Below the pieces are notes generated by a model. It worked only from the letters and a program-made list of their open reading frames with translations, ran no database searches and was not told the DNA's origin. From Oscillibacter sp. (GTDB lineage: Bacteria; Bacillota; Clostridia; Oscillospirales; Oscillospiraceae), in NCBI GenBank assembly GCA_009773995.1, contig VSMY01000021.1:1-27305 (forward strand): 27,305 bases of DNA. The letters are read 5' to 3'. Below, in pieces: positions 16,173-23,371 of this stretch. Within the stretch, counting starts at the first letter, position 1, and every line of letters starts with the position of its first letter. A program made the position numbers and the translations under genes.

Positions 16173-16201
16173 ATTATAACAGGCTTTCCCGCGAAAAGAT
16201 T
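16173..16201 (-). promoter_or_regulatory. Promoter of the leftward dehydratase operon, activator-dependent type
   Basis: On the minus strand a perfect TATAAT (16173-16178) lies 19 bases before the SAF-domain start. At the matching -35 position (16196-16201) only AATCTT is present, which is a poor box. A perfect -10 with poor -35, next to a LysR-type dyad, is what activated LysR-family target promoters usually look like. Confidence 0.55.
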
Positions 16202-16219
16202 ATTGCGATTTTCTGCAAT
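16202..16219. promoter_or_regulatory. Dyad in the divergent region, candidate LysR-family binding site
   Basis: ATTGC and GCAAT arms are separated by 8 bases (16202-16206 and 16215-16219). The dyad centre is about 44 bases upstream of the expected start of the leftward operon, and the left arm overlaps the lysR -35 box. That placement would let one bound regulator activate the operon and restrain its own gene. The arms are only 5 bp, so chance cannot be excluded. Confidence 0.5.
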
Positions 16220-16231
16220 GTGTCATATAAT
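16203..16231 (+). promoter_or_regulatory. Promoter of the lysR gene
   Basis: TTGCGA (16203-16208) and a perfect TATAAT (16226-16231) are exactly 17 bases apart, about 48 bases before the LysR-type gene start. Confidence 0.7.
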
Positions 16232-16279
16232 TTCCGCATAAGCCGTAGAATCTTCGGGGACAAGTTTAAGGAGGAGCCT

Positions 16280-17203
16280 ATGACCTTTCAGCAGCTCACC
16301 TACGTGGTTGAGGTGGCCCGCTGCGCCTCGATCAATAAGGCGGCAGAGCGCCTGTATACCCATCAGAGCAACGTCAGCAACGTCCTGCGCCAGCTGGAGG
16401 ACGAGCTGGGCATCCAAATTTTCCGACGGTCACGCAAGGGTGTGGCTTTGACCGATGCCGGCCAGGAGTTTTTGATGCACGCCCAGGAACTGGTGGAAAA
16501 AAAAGCTTTTCTGGAGAGCCTGTACGCTGTGCGGGGCCAGCGGCAGCCCCTCCGGTTTCAGGTGTCCTCCATGCGTTCCTTCTTTGCCTATGCGCCGCTG
16601 CTGGAGCTGGACGGGCAGGGAAAGCTGCCGTCTGCCCCCTTGAGTCTCCGGCTGCGAAAATGCACATTAAAGGAAGTATTGTCCGATGTAGCCAATGGCG
16701 CGGATCTGGGCATTATATTCACGATGAAGGCCCAGAGGACGCGTCTGCCGCAGATGGCCCGGATGAAGAATGTGGAATGCATTCCTCTGGGGGAGAGCCG
16801 CCTCCACGCAGTGGTGCGGGAGGGGCACCCGATTTTAAAGGACCGGAATCTGGACCGGATCGAGGAGTACCCCTATGTGATTATAGAAAACCAGGAGAAC
16901 CTGGGCCTTCTCTACGACGAGGAGTCCCGGAGCGTCCGGGGCCTGTTTGAGAATGTGCCCCGGCAGATCATCTCCACTAACGACAGCATGACTTGTCAAA
17001 GCATTGTAGCAGAGACAAACGCCTTTTTTATCAGTACCATACCCTGGAGGCATGGTGAGCACTACCGCTTTGCCTCCATCCCGCTGCCGGGAGAGGCGAA
17101 TGTCTTGACGGTTTACGGCGTGATTCGCCGGGGGGGACAGCCCTCGCAAATGGTGGACTTTTATCTAAATGCCCTAAGGAACCTTCTGTCGAGAATTGAA
17201 TAG
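16280..17203 (+). CDS. LysR-family transcriptional regulator
   Basis: This 307-residue regulator has an N-terminal winged helix-turn-helix with the LysR signature: QQLTYVVEVARCASINKAAER at the start and QSNVSNVLRQLEDELGIQIF leading to the RRSRKGVALTDAG wing. The rest is a ligand-binding domain of normal length. The ATG at 16280 follows AAGGAGG; a GTG at 16220 is in frame but lacks such a site and would lie inside the promoter. It is divergent from the dehydratase/peptidase operon and likely activates it in response to the substrate or an intermediate. A terminator follows. Confidence 0.92.
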   Translation: MTFQQLTYVVEVARCASINKAAERLYTHQSNVSNVLRQLEDELGIQIFRRSRKGVALTDAGQEFLMHAQELVEKKAFLESLYAVRGQRQPLRFQVSSMRSFFAYAPLLELDGQGKLPSAPLSLRLRKCTLKEVLSDVANGADLGIIFTMKAQRTRLPQMARMKNVECIPLGESRLHAVVREGHPILKDRNLDRIEEYPYVIIENQENLGLLYDEESRSVRGLFENVPRQIISTNDSMTCQSIVAETNAFFISTIPWRHGEHYRFASIPLPGEANVLTVYGVIRRGGQPSQMVDFYLNALRNLLSRIE

Positions 17204-17447
17204 GTGCATTTGGGGTAGAAGGAGGGACATTTCCCTGGATCCGGGACCGCCCTCCAGAAAGAATAGCGGAAGCTCTTGTAATCACAAGGGCTTCCGCTAT
17301 TTTTTCTGAATCAAGCAGGCCAGCGGCAGTATTTCATCGGCAGCGGAGCACATTTTGGAGAAAGGACCTCATTGTTAGAACTGAATAAATGGAGTTTTCC
17401 ATTTTTGATAAAAACATAAAATTCGACAGAAGCTACCCGAAAGCGGA
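17204..17447. other. Non-coding stretch between lysR and the TRAP operon promoter
   Basis: No gene was recognised here. It holds an imperfect GC-rich hairpin (17221-17255), the lysR terminator, and a small 7-bp hairpin AAATGGA-GTTT-TCCATTT (17387-17404) ending in T residues, which may be a second weak terminator. The TRAP operon promoter begins at 17448. Confidence 0.5.
17262..17306 (+). terminator. Rho-independent terminator after lysR
   Basis: A 12-bp stem (17262-17273 with 17290-17301) containing an inner CTTGT/ACAAG stem is followed by a run of T residues. It cleanly separates lysR from the TRAP operon. Confidence 0.9.
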
Positions 17448-17476
17448 TTGACAAACCCCTGATTACGATGTATAGT
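17448..17476 (+). promoter_or_regulatory. Strong sigma-A promoter of the TRAP/amidohydrolase operon
   Basis: A perfect TTGACA (17448-17453) and TATAGT (17471-17476) are separated by 17 bases. This is the strongest promoter match in the window, which fits a gene set kept off by a repressor rather than turned on by an activator. Confidence 0.88.
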
Positions 17477-17488
17477 ATGGTTAAACGG

Positions 17489-17520
17489 TTCGCATATAAG
17501 TATTTATTCGTATATGGGAA
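17489..17520. promoter_or_regulatory. 32-bp dyad operator, copy A
   Basis: Two 12-bp arms, TTCGCATATAAG (17489-17500) and CGTATATGGGAA (17509-17520), are inverted copies at 10 of 12 positions with an 8-base spacer. The site begins 13 bases after the -10 box, so it covers the transcription start region, where a bound repressor would block initiation or escape. The same structure occurs at 23322-23353 before the opine dehydrogenase operon. Both copies also read as a direct repeat TTYGYATATR with an 18-base period. The IclR-type gene between them is the likely regulator. Confidence 0.72.
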
Positions 17521-17525
17521 CGACC

Positions 17526-17563
17526 GCCGGGGGCTGACGCAAACAATTTGCTTGGCCCACGGC
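17526..17563 (+). other. Structured leader hairpin before dctP
   Basis: An outer stem (17526-17534 with 17555-17563, eight of nine paired) surrounds an inner GCAAA-CAA-TTTGC stem (17539-17551). It lies in the untranslated leader, without a T run, so it more likely affects message stability than termination. Confidence 0.4.
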
Positions 17564-17594
17564 AAAACCAAGGTCAGAAAAGGAGAAGTTTTTT

Positions 17595-18695
17595 ATGAAA
17601 AAAATCTGTCATCTCTTGCTTACGGCCCTGATCCTTCTGTCTCTGGCGGCTTGCGGCTCCAATGCTGGCAATTCCGGTCAGACTTCCGGCGGCGGTTCCG
17701 AGCCGGCTCCCAGCACCGGCGGCGATCAGGCGGATGCCACGGTCTATGAATTCAAGCTGGGTACCGACTGTTCCGATCCCGCGCTCTCTCCCGATTATAA
17801 CGGCTACGGTGAACATATCCGTAAGTTTTGCGAGCTGGTAGAGGAGAAGACAAACGGCCAGGTGAAGATTACGCCCTATTACGAGAGCGTCCTGGGCGCT
17901 CAGCCGGAGCTGTTTATGCAGGCTCGGGACGGAGAGCTGGATTTCTTCTATGGCAGAGTGCAGTCCGCCGTGGATCCTCGCTTTGCGTTCAATTCTGTTC
18001 CCTTCCTGTTCAAGGACATTGACCAAGCCAAGCGCCTGATTGCGAATCCCGATGGCGAGCTCTACAAGCTGTACGCCGGATTGTGCGAGGAGTACGGAAC
18101 CCATCTGATTGGACAGGGCGTGGGGACCTTCCGCGGCGTGTTCAGCAACAAGCACGCCGTTCCCGACGCGACGGGGATGTCCGATCTGACCATGCGCATT
18201 TACGAGGATCCCTCTGTGAAGTTCTTCTGGTCTCCCATCTGCAACGCCAGCGTCATTTCCTTCAACGAAGTCTATACCGCCCTGCAGACCAAGACCTGCG
18301 ATGCGATGGAGATTGCGGGCAGCGTGGGCATCTACTCCAAGTTCTATGAGGTTTGCGACTATTACACCGATCTGGACTGGCAAATCATGAGTCAAGGCTT
18401 CATTGTCAGCAACAAGTGCTGGGACAGCCTGCCGGACGATCTGCGTCAGACTGTGATCGACTGTGCCTGGGAGGCTTCTGATTACGAATTTGATGTGCAG
18501 AAGAATAACGCCGTCAGCGCGCTGGATGAGCTGGCTTCCCTGGGCTGCGAGGTTTATAACCTTACGGACGCGGAACGTCAAGCGTGGATCGACTATGCCC
18601 GTTCCCTGGATGACCAGTATCGCGAGTACATCGGGGCCGAGTTTTACGATCAGGTCATGGCCGCAATTGATGCCGATAACGAGGCAAACGGCTGA
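17595..18695 (+). CDS. TRAP transporter substrate-binding lipoprotein, DctP family
   Basis: This 366-residue extracellular lipoprotein has a signal peptide ending in the lipobox LAAC (lipidated C20) and a Ser/Gly-rich linker. The DctP fold follows: KFCELVEEKTNGQVKITPYYESVLG, then GELDFFYGRVQSAVDPRFAFNSVPFLF. Residue R201 in SDLTMRIYEDP occupies the place of the family arginine that pairs with a ligand carboxylate, so an organic acid or N-acyl/opine-type amino acid ligand is expected. It supplies the ligand to the DctQ/DctM channel encoded downstream. It has its own strong promoter and operator and is separated from dctQ by a stable hairpin. Confidence 0.92.
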   Translation: MKKICHLLLTALILLSLAACGSNAGNSGQTSGGGSEPAPSTGGDQADATVYEFKLGTDCSDPALSPDYNGYGEHIRKFCELVEEKTNGQVKITPYYESVLGAQPELFMQARDGELDFFYGRVQSAVDPRFAFNSVPFLFKDIDQAKRLIANPDGELYKLYAGLCEEYGTHLIGQGVGTFRGVFSNKHAVPDATGMSDLTMRIYEDPSVKFFWSPICNASVISFNEVYTALQTKTCDAMEIAGSVGIYSKFYEVCDYYTDLDWQIMSQGFIVSNKCWDSLPDDLRQTVIDCAWEASDYEFDVQKNNAVSALDELASLGCEVYNLTDAERQAWIDYARSLDDQYREYIGAEFYDQVMAAIDADNEANG

Positions 18696-18731
18696 GGCGC
18701 TTCTGACCGTTAGGGTTTGAAACTAAAGAGC

Positions 18732-18768
18732 GTCCGATCCGGCGGCCGAAATGCCGGTCGGATCGGAC
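18732..18768 (+). other. Intercistronic hairpin between dctP and dctQ
   Basis: A perfect 10-bp outer stem (18732-18741 with 18759-18768) continues into further paired bases. There is no T tract. As with the hairpin after the Liv-type binding protein, it probably lets more binding protein than membrane protein be made. Confidence 0.62.
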
Positions 18769-18808
18769 ACTCTTAGATCTCAATGAATTATGTAATAGGA
18801 GGGTATTT

Positions 18809-19300
18809 GTGAAATTCCTGAAAAAGCTGGACAAGGGCGTAGACACGGCTGTGAAATACTTCACCAGTACCTTGATGATTCTTTTGACCATCATCGTCAA
18901 CGCCATGGTGTTTTCCCGCTATGTGCTGCGGGTGAACCTGGGCGGCATTGAGGAGCTTCCGGTCTTTTTCATGTGCATCTGTATCTGGATGGGAGCCATT
19001 CGCGTCATGCGGGATGATAAGATGGTAAAGATTGAAATCATTTTCTCTTTGGTGAAAAACGAGCGGGCCCAGGCCGCGATCAACATGGTGGCCTCACTCC
19101 TCAGTTGTGCCGTGCTGGCGTTCTTCTGTACCCGCGCCTATCTGTTTGTCTACCGGACCTGGAGAGACGGGATTATCACGCCCTCTCTGGGCTGGCCCGC
19201 CTGGCTGGTTTACGTCTTCTCCCTGATTGGCTCCGTCGGCATGACGGTTTACGCTTTCGTGAACACCATCAAGTACGCATGGAAGGTGGTGGGCAAATGA
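18809..19300 (+). CDS. TRAP transporter small permease, DctQ family
   Basis: This 163-residue membrane protein has four hydrophobic segments, as expected for DctQ, with RYVLRVNLGGIEELPVFFMCICIWMG marking the family's conserved second segment. It helps the large permease interact with the binding protein. The GTG at 18809 follows AGGAGGG. Its stop overlaps the dctM start by four bases (ATGA). Confidence 0.9.
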   Translation: MKFLKKLDKGVDTAVKYFTSTLMILLTIIVNAMVFSRYVLRVNLGGIEELPVFFMCICIWMGAIRVMRDDKMVKIEIIFSLVKNERAQAAINMVASLLSCAVLAFFCTRAYLFVYRTWRDGIITPSLGWPAWLVYVFSLIGSVGMTVYAFVNTIKYAWKVVGK

Positions 19301-20607
19301 GCATTGGGCTTTGCGCGTTATTGGTGCTTGCCCTGATTATGATGAGCATGGGCATTCCCCTGGCGTTCCTGGCCGGGGCCATGGTGTTCTCCGCGGCTGC
19401 GGGCCTGACCACCGGCAGCTGGGGCTCCACGGCCTGGTTCTCCACGGAGTCTTTTTCCCTTCTGGCAGTACCCCTGTTCATTCTGGCGGGAACCCTGATG
19501 GAACGCAGCGGCATTGCGGGCGCCCTGGTGGATTGGGGACAGCGGCTGACGGATAAAGAGGGGAAGGGCACCGGACTGGCCAACGCAATTCCTGTTGTTT
19601 CCGGCATGTTCGGCGCGTTGTGCGGTTCCGGCCTGGCTACTGCCTCCACGATGTGCTCCATGCTGGGTCCTAAGCTGGAGGAAAAGGGATATAAAAAGGA
19701 ATTCATCTATGGCCTGATTGCCTGCTGTAGCCCATTTGGGTATATGATTCCCCCCAACATGAACGCTATTATCTATGCCAAGGTGGCTAACGCTTCCGTA
19801 GCGGACCTGTTTTTGGCCACAGTGGCTCCGGGCGTTCTATGGATTGCGCTCTATGTAGTCATCAACCGGTTCATGGTACCCAAATACCTGGTGGTCACCC
19901 AGACACCGGAGGAGCTGGCTGCGGACATAGCCCAGAGCAAGGCGCTGTCAACGTGGAAGCTCTTTAAGGCGCTGCTTCCCGCCCTGTTGATGCCGATCAT
20001 CATTCTCGGCGGAATTTATGGCGGCATCTTTACCGCCACGGAGGCCGGCGCTGTGGGCTGCCTGTACGGCGTAATCGTAGGCGTGCTGCTCTACAAAACC
20101 GTAAAGACCCGGGATCTGCTGGATATCTTTTCCTCTACGGCGTATTCCCTGGGCTCCTTGCAGATTATCTTCCCGTTCACCATGATCTTTACCCGTATTA
20201 TGGTGACCAACGGCGTTCCTCAGATGGTGACAGATTTTATCTCCAGCGTTTCTACCAACCGGTATGTGATCATTGTCATCCTGTGCGTGGTCCTGTTTAT
20301 AGCCGGGTTTTTCCTGGACGGAAACATTCTCCTGCTGGTGCTGACCCCGCTGCTGCTGCCCACCGCCACTTCCGTGGGGATGTCCGTCATTCAGTTTGCC
20401 GTCGTAGTGTTTGTGGCTTTGGGCATCGGCTCCATCACGCCGCCCATGGCAATGGCCCTGTTCCTGTGCGCCCGGCTGGGCGACGTCCCCGTGGAGAAAA
20501 TGGTGAAGCCGATGCTGCCCTATATCATTTTCGGCGCGCTGCCCATTTTGATCCTGGTGGCGTTTGTTCCGGCGCTGTCCGACTTCCTGCCGTCCTTGCT
20601 GCGGTAA
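19297..20607 (+). CDS. TRAP transporter large permease, DctM family
   Basis: This 436-residue protein with about twelve hydrophobic segments is the ion-coupled transport subunit. DctM features include GIPLAFLAGAMVFSAAAG near the start, PLFILAGTLMERSGIA, GSGLATASTMCSML and IPPNMNAIIYAKVANASVADLFLA. The ATG at 19297 overlaps the dctQ stop and has GGAAGGTGG upstream; an upstream in-frame extension lies inside dctQ and is rejected. The transporter probably uses the sodium or proton gradient. Confidence 0.93.
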   Translation: MSIGLCALLVLALIMMSMGIPLAFLAGAMVFSAAAGLTTGSWGSTAWFSTESFSLLAVPLFILAGTLMERSGIAGALVDWGQRLTDKEGKGTGLANAIPVVSGMFGALCGSGLATASTMCSMLGPKLEEKGYKKEFIYGLIACCSPFGYMIPPNMNAIIYAKVANASVADLFLATVAPGVLWIALYVVINRFMVPKYLVVTQTPEELAADIAQSKALSTWKLFKALLPALLMPIIILGGIYGGIFTATEAGAVGCLYGVIVGVLLYKTVKTRDLLDIFSSTAYSLGSLQIIFPFTMIFTRIMVTNGVPQMVTDFISSVSTNRYVIIVILCVVLFIAGFFLDGNILLLVLTPLLLPTATSVGMSVIQFAVVVFVALGIGSITPPMAMALFLCARLGDVPVEKMVKPMLPYIIFGALPILILVAFVPALSDFLPSLLR

Positions 20608-20655
20608 CGGGCTTCCGGCGGGGGAGCGGATCAAACTATGCAAGGAGGCTTTGCC

Positions 20656-22227
20656 ATGGATATATTGATTAAAAACGCAAAGGTCGTCGACGGCACCGGG
20701 GCGCCAGCCTACGAGGCCGACGTGGCGGTGACGGGAAACCGGATCTCTCAAATCGGCCGGATCACGGAGACCTGCCGGCAGGTCATCGATGCCGCCGGCC
20801 GTGTGGTGATACCCGGCATCATCGACTCCCACAGCCATGCGGACGTGGGTATCTTTGACCCCGAGTGGAGCCACCAGCGTATTGTGCAGGGGATTACAAC
20901 GGAGCTTACCGGCCACTGCGGGCCCTCTCCCGCACCGAACTGCCCCGAGCAGATGGACTTGCTGCGCCGGGTCTATTTCGAGCTCACCGGCGCGGGGCGG
21001 CCCTTTGACTGGCCCTTCCAGGACTTTGACGGCTGGCTGAAAGCCGTGGAGAGGCAAAAGCTTTCTGCCAATTATGGCTTTTTAGTGGGGCACAGCACCT
21101 TGCGGGTCTGCGTGATGGGGGAGAAAACCTCGAAAGCCACCACCGGGGAGATTCGGGCTATGCAGGAGCTGCTGGACCAGGCGCTGAACCAGGGCGCAAT
21201 GGGTCTAAGCTTTGGCCTGAGCTATTTTCCGGGGGCATATGCCGGTACGGAGGAACTAACCGAGCTGGCCCGGGTGGTGAAACGGCACGAGAAAATCATT
21301 GCCTCCCACCGCCGGGACGAGGGGGAGCGGGATTACGAATCCATCGCGGAAATGATTCAAATTGCCCGGGAGACCGGGGTCCGTATGAATCTCTCCCATG
21401 TGAAGGTCACAGGGAGCGCCAACTGGGGCAAGGGAAGGGACATCCTGAATCTGATTCAATCCGGTTTCGACGAGGGCCTGGACCTGTCTATGGACGCTTA
21501 TCCCTATACCGCCGGGTACACACAGCTCTTTAAGCTCTTTCCCATTGAGGTCTGGGGGGACGGCATAGAAAACATGTATCGCCGCTTCTCTGACTCTGCC
21601 TTCCGGCAGAAGCTGATTGAGGACACCCTCACAGGCCGCTCCGGTATGATGGCAACGGCAAAGGGCGGCGCTGCCGGGATACAGGTGATCCAGTGCGCGG
21701 ATGCTGCCTACGATATGAAAACGCTGTCTCAAATCAGTGAGGAGACCGGCCAAAATCCGGCGGAGTGCGCGATCCGGGTCATTGAGCAGTGCGGGGACGG
21801 CGTGCAGATGTTCTGCTTCTTGCAGGACGAGGCGGAGCTGGATCAGATTATGCTGGATCCGCATACCATGGTCATCTCGGACGGGACCCCGGCCAACGGG
21901 CACAATCATCCCCGGTACATGGGCGCTTTTTCCCTTTTCCTGGAGCGGTTTGTGAAACGGCAGAAGAAGCTGACGCTGGAAGATGCGGTGAAGCGAATGA
22001 CCTCTATGCCGGCCCAGCGTTACCGTCTGCGTGACCGCGGCGTGCTCAGGGAGGGCAGCCGGGCGGATTTGGTGGTGCTGGATTGGGAAAATTTCCAGTG
22101 CAACTGTTCCTATGAGGCCCCCATGGGACCGTCTCAAGGGATTTCTTATGTGCTGTTGAATGGCAAAATCGCCGCCAGAGACGGTGTCTATACCGGAGAG
22201 GGCCAGGGAGAGGTGCTGCGTTTTTGA
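20656..22227 (+). CDS. N-acyl-D-amino-acid deacylase-family amidohydrolase
   Basis: This 523-residue zinc hydrolase likely removes the acyl group from an N-acyl-D-amino acid or a similar amide. HSHAD (59-63) is the amidohydrolase metal motif. C88 in GHCG, H218 in ASHRRDEG, H248 in NLSHVKVTG and D409 in ISDGTP match the zinc-ligand and catalytic positions of D-aminoacylases (C96, H220, H250 and D366 in the Alcaligenes enzyme). HNHPRYMGAFSLFLERFV is also diagnostic. The ATG at 20656 follows AAGGAGG; an ATG at 20638 is in frame but sits before that site. It is the last gene of the TRAP operon, 48 bases after dctM, so its substrate is probably what the transporter brings in. Related family members act on D-Glu, D-Asp or hydantoin-like compounds, so exact specificity is open. 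Confidence 0.88.
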   Translation: MDILIKNAKVVDGTGAPAYEADVAVTGNRISQIGRITETCRQVIDAAGRVVIPGIIDSHSHADVGIFDPEWSHQRIVQGITTELTGHCGPSPAPNCPEQMDLLRRVYFELTGAGRPFDWPFQDFDGWLKAVERQKLSANYGFLVGHSTLRVCVMGEKTSKATTGEIRAMQELLDQALNQGAMGLSFGLSYFPGAYAGTEELTELARVVKRHEKIIASHRRDEGERDYESIAEMIQIARETGVRMNLSHVKVTGSANWGKGRDILNLIQSGFDEGLDLSMDAYPYTAGYTQLFKLFPIEVWGDGIENMYRRFSDSAFRQKLIEDTLTGRSGMMATAKGGAAGIQVIQCADAAYDMKTLSQISEETGQNPAECAIRVIEQCGDGVQMFCFLQDEAELDQIMLDPHTMVISDGTPANGHNHPRYMGAFSLFLERFVKRQKKLTLEDAVKRMTSMPAQRYRLRDRGVLREGSRADLVVLDWENFQCNCSYEAPMGPSQGISYVLLNGKIAARDGVYTGEGQGEVLRF

Positions 22228-22236
22228 CGCATGGAG

Positions 22237-22275
22237 AAGGCCCCATACCCGCCGGATCCTGCGGGTTGGGGCCTT
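22237..22275. terminator. Convergent hairpin between amidohydrolase and iclR genes
   Basis: A long GC-rich stem (22237-22252 with 22261-22275, one bulge) lies just after the amidohydrolase stop and just beyond the end of the convergent iclR gene. It has no clear T tract on either strand, so its strength as a terminator is uncertain. Its location suggests shared use by both genes. Confidence 0.55.
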
Positions 22276-22291
22276 AGCTCCGCTTGCGGTA

Positions 22292-23089
22292 TCAGAGGTT
22301 TTTAAATCCGTTCTGGGTAAAAACCTCATCCAGGTTTTCGTCACTGACAGAGAGGACATTTTCAATCTTGCGGGTAGATATTTGCAGGTCTTTCGTGGCG
22401 CGGGCCGCTTTCTCCAGGTTTATACGGAAGGTTGGCAGGATAATGCCCAGGGCAGCTACCACCCGGTTGTCCACCCGGATGGGCGCCGCTACACACTGGA
22501 TGTTTGGCTCCACCTCGCCGTATTCATAGGAGATTCCGGTTAGCCGGACTTCCTCCATTTGAATGTGGGCACGGTAGAGGTTGGTTTCTGGAGGGAGGCG
22601 CCCGCCGTCCTTGAAGAATATCTCTGTCAGCTCATCCAGCTTGTAGTCACACAGCAGGGCCTTGCCCATGGCGCCGATGCAGCCCAGTTCCTTTTGACCG
22701 GGCATCTTGTCACAAATGATGTTTTCCGGTGGATTTGTCCGGTGGAGAAACAAAACGTCTCTTCCGGCCATAACGCCAAGGCAGCAGGACTCGCCGATTT
22801 GATCTGTGACTCGTTGCATTTCAAGATTGATAAACTTGTTGACGGAAATTTTGTTGCGATAAATCGTGGCTGCAAAGTAGAGGCCAAGGCCGATGGTGTA
22901 CCGGTTGGTCCGGTAGTTCAAATCGATGAAACCCCGGGCGGCCATGGTTTGCAGCATAGGAAGAATGCTGCTTTTGGGAGAATTCAGAAGCTGCGCAATT
23001 TCCGTGAGGGTATGTCCTTCTATGGAAACGGAAAGCAATTCAATAATGTCCAGGACACGAGAGGTGGAACGGTGTGCAGTTTGAGCCAT
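22292..23089 (-). CDS. IclR-family transcriptional regulator
   Basis: This 265-residue regulator has an N-terminal winged helix-turn-helix: STSRVLDIIELLSV, then LTEIAQLLNSPKSSILPMLQTMAARGFI (about residues 28-55). The C-terminal IclR effector domain (about 80-265) shows GYIGAMGKALL-like text, CIGAMGKALLCD, and a late AALGIILPTFR stretch. The ATG at 23089 follows GGAGGG; an upstream in-frame start at 23149 lacks such a site. The gene sits between two operons, each with the same dyad operator just after the promoter. IclR proteins are most often repressors released by a pathway metabolite, so it probably controls both. Its own promoter has no full copy of the dyad. Confidence 0.9.
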   Translation of the reverse strand: MAQTAHRSTSRVLDIIELLSVSIEGHTLTEIAQLLNSPKSSILPMLQTMAARGFIDLNYRTNRYTIGLGLYFAATIYRNKISVNKFINLEMQRVTDQIGESCCLGVMAGRDVLFLHRTNPPENIICDKMPGQKELGCIGAMGKALLCDYKLDELTEIFFKDGGRLPPETNLYRAHIQMEEVRLTGISYEYGEVEPNIQCVAAPIRVDNRVVAALGIILPTFRINLEKAARATKDLQISTRKIENVLSVSDENLDEVFTQNGFKNL

Positions 23090-23217
23090 AATATCCCTCC
23101 AAAATGATTTACCGTTCTTTCCGCCGGGGTAAGAGGAATAGCCTTTCACCCCAATTTAGCTGGAAAGCCGCGATGCTGAGAAGGGCTGGATTCGCCAAGC
23201 ATGAAACAGTTTTCTTA

Positions 23218-23246
23218 ACTATATCATGCTTTTCCCTATTGCGCAA
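23218..23246 (-). promoter_or_regulatory. Promoter of the iclR gene
   Basis: On the minus strand TTGCGC (23241-23246) and TATAGT (23218-23223) are 17 bases apart, about 130 bases before the iclR start. The dyad copy B lies about 76 bases upstream of the -35 box, so direct autorepression by it is uncertain. Confidence 0.6.
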
Positions 23247-23284
23247 CTTGATTTTATGGAATGAAGGTGAATATTGGGAAAAGA

Positions 23285-23311
23285 TTGACGCTTTTTCGGT
23301 GCGTGTATAGG
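23285..23311 (+). promoter_or_regulatory. Promoter of the opine dehydrogenase operon
   Basis: TTGACG (23285-23290) and TATAGG (23306-23311) are separated by 15 bases, slightly short. Position relative to the dyad closely mirrors the TRAP operon promoter. Confidence 0.55.
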
Positions 23312-23321
23312 CAAGAAGTAA

Positions 23322-23353
23322 TTTGTATATACGCGGTAATTCGCATATAGAAA
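23322..23353. promoter_or_regulatory. 32-bp dyad operator, copy B
   Basis: Arms TTTGTATATACG (23322-23333) and CGCATATAGAAA (23342-23353) are inverted copies at 10 of 12 positions, with an 8-base spacer, exactly the geometry of copy A at 17489-17520. Over the 33 aligned bases that include the next C the two copies share 23, and most differences are C/T or A/G changes. The site starts 11 bases after the -10 box and ends 18 bases before the dehydrogenase ATG, so binding should block transcription. Confidence 0.72.
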
Positions 23354-23371
23354 CTAAAACGGAGGATTTAT

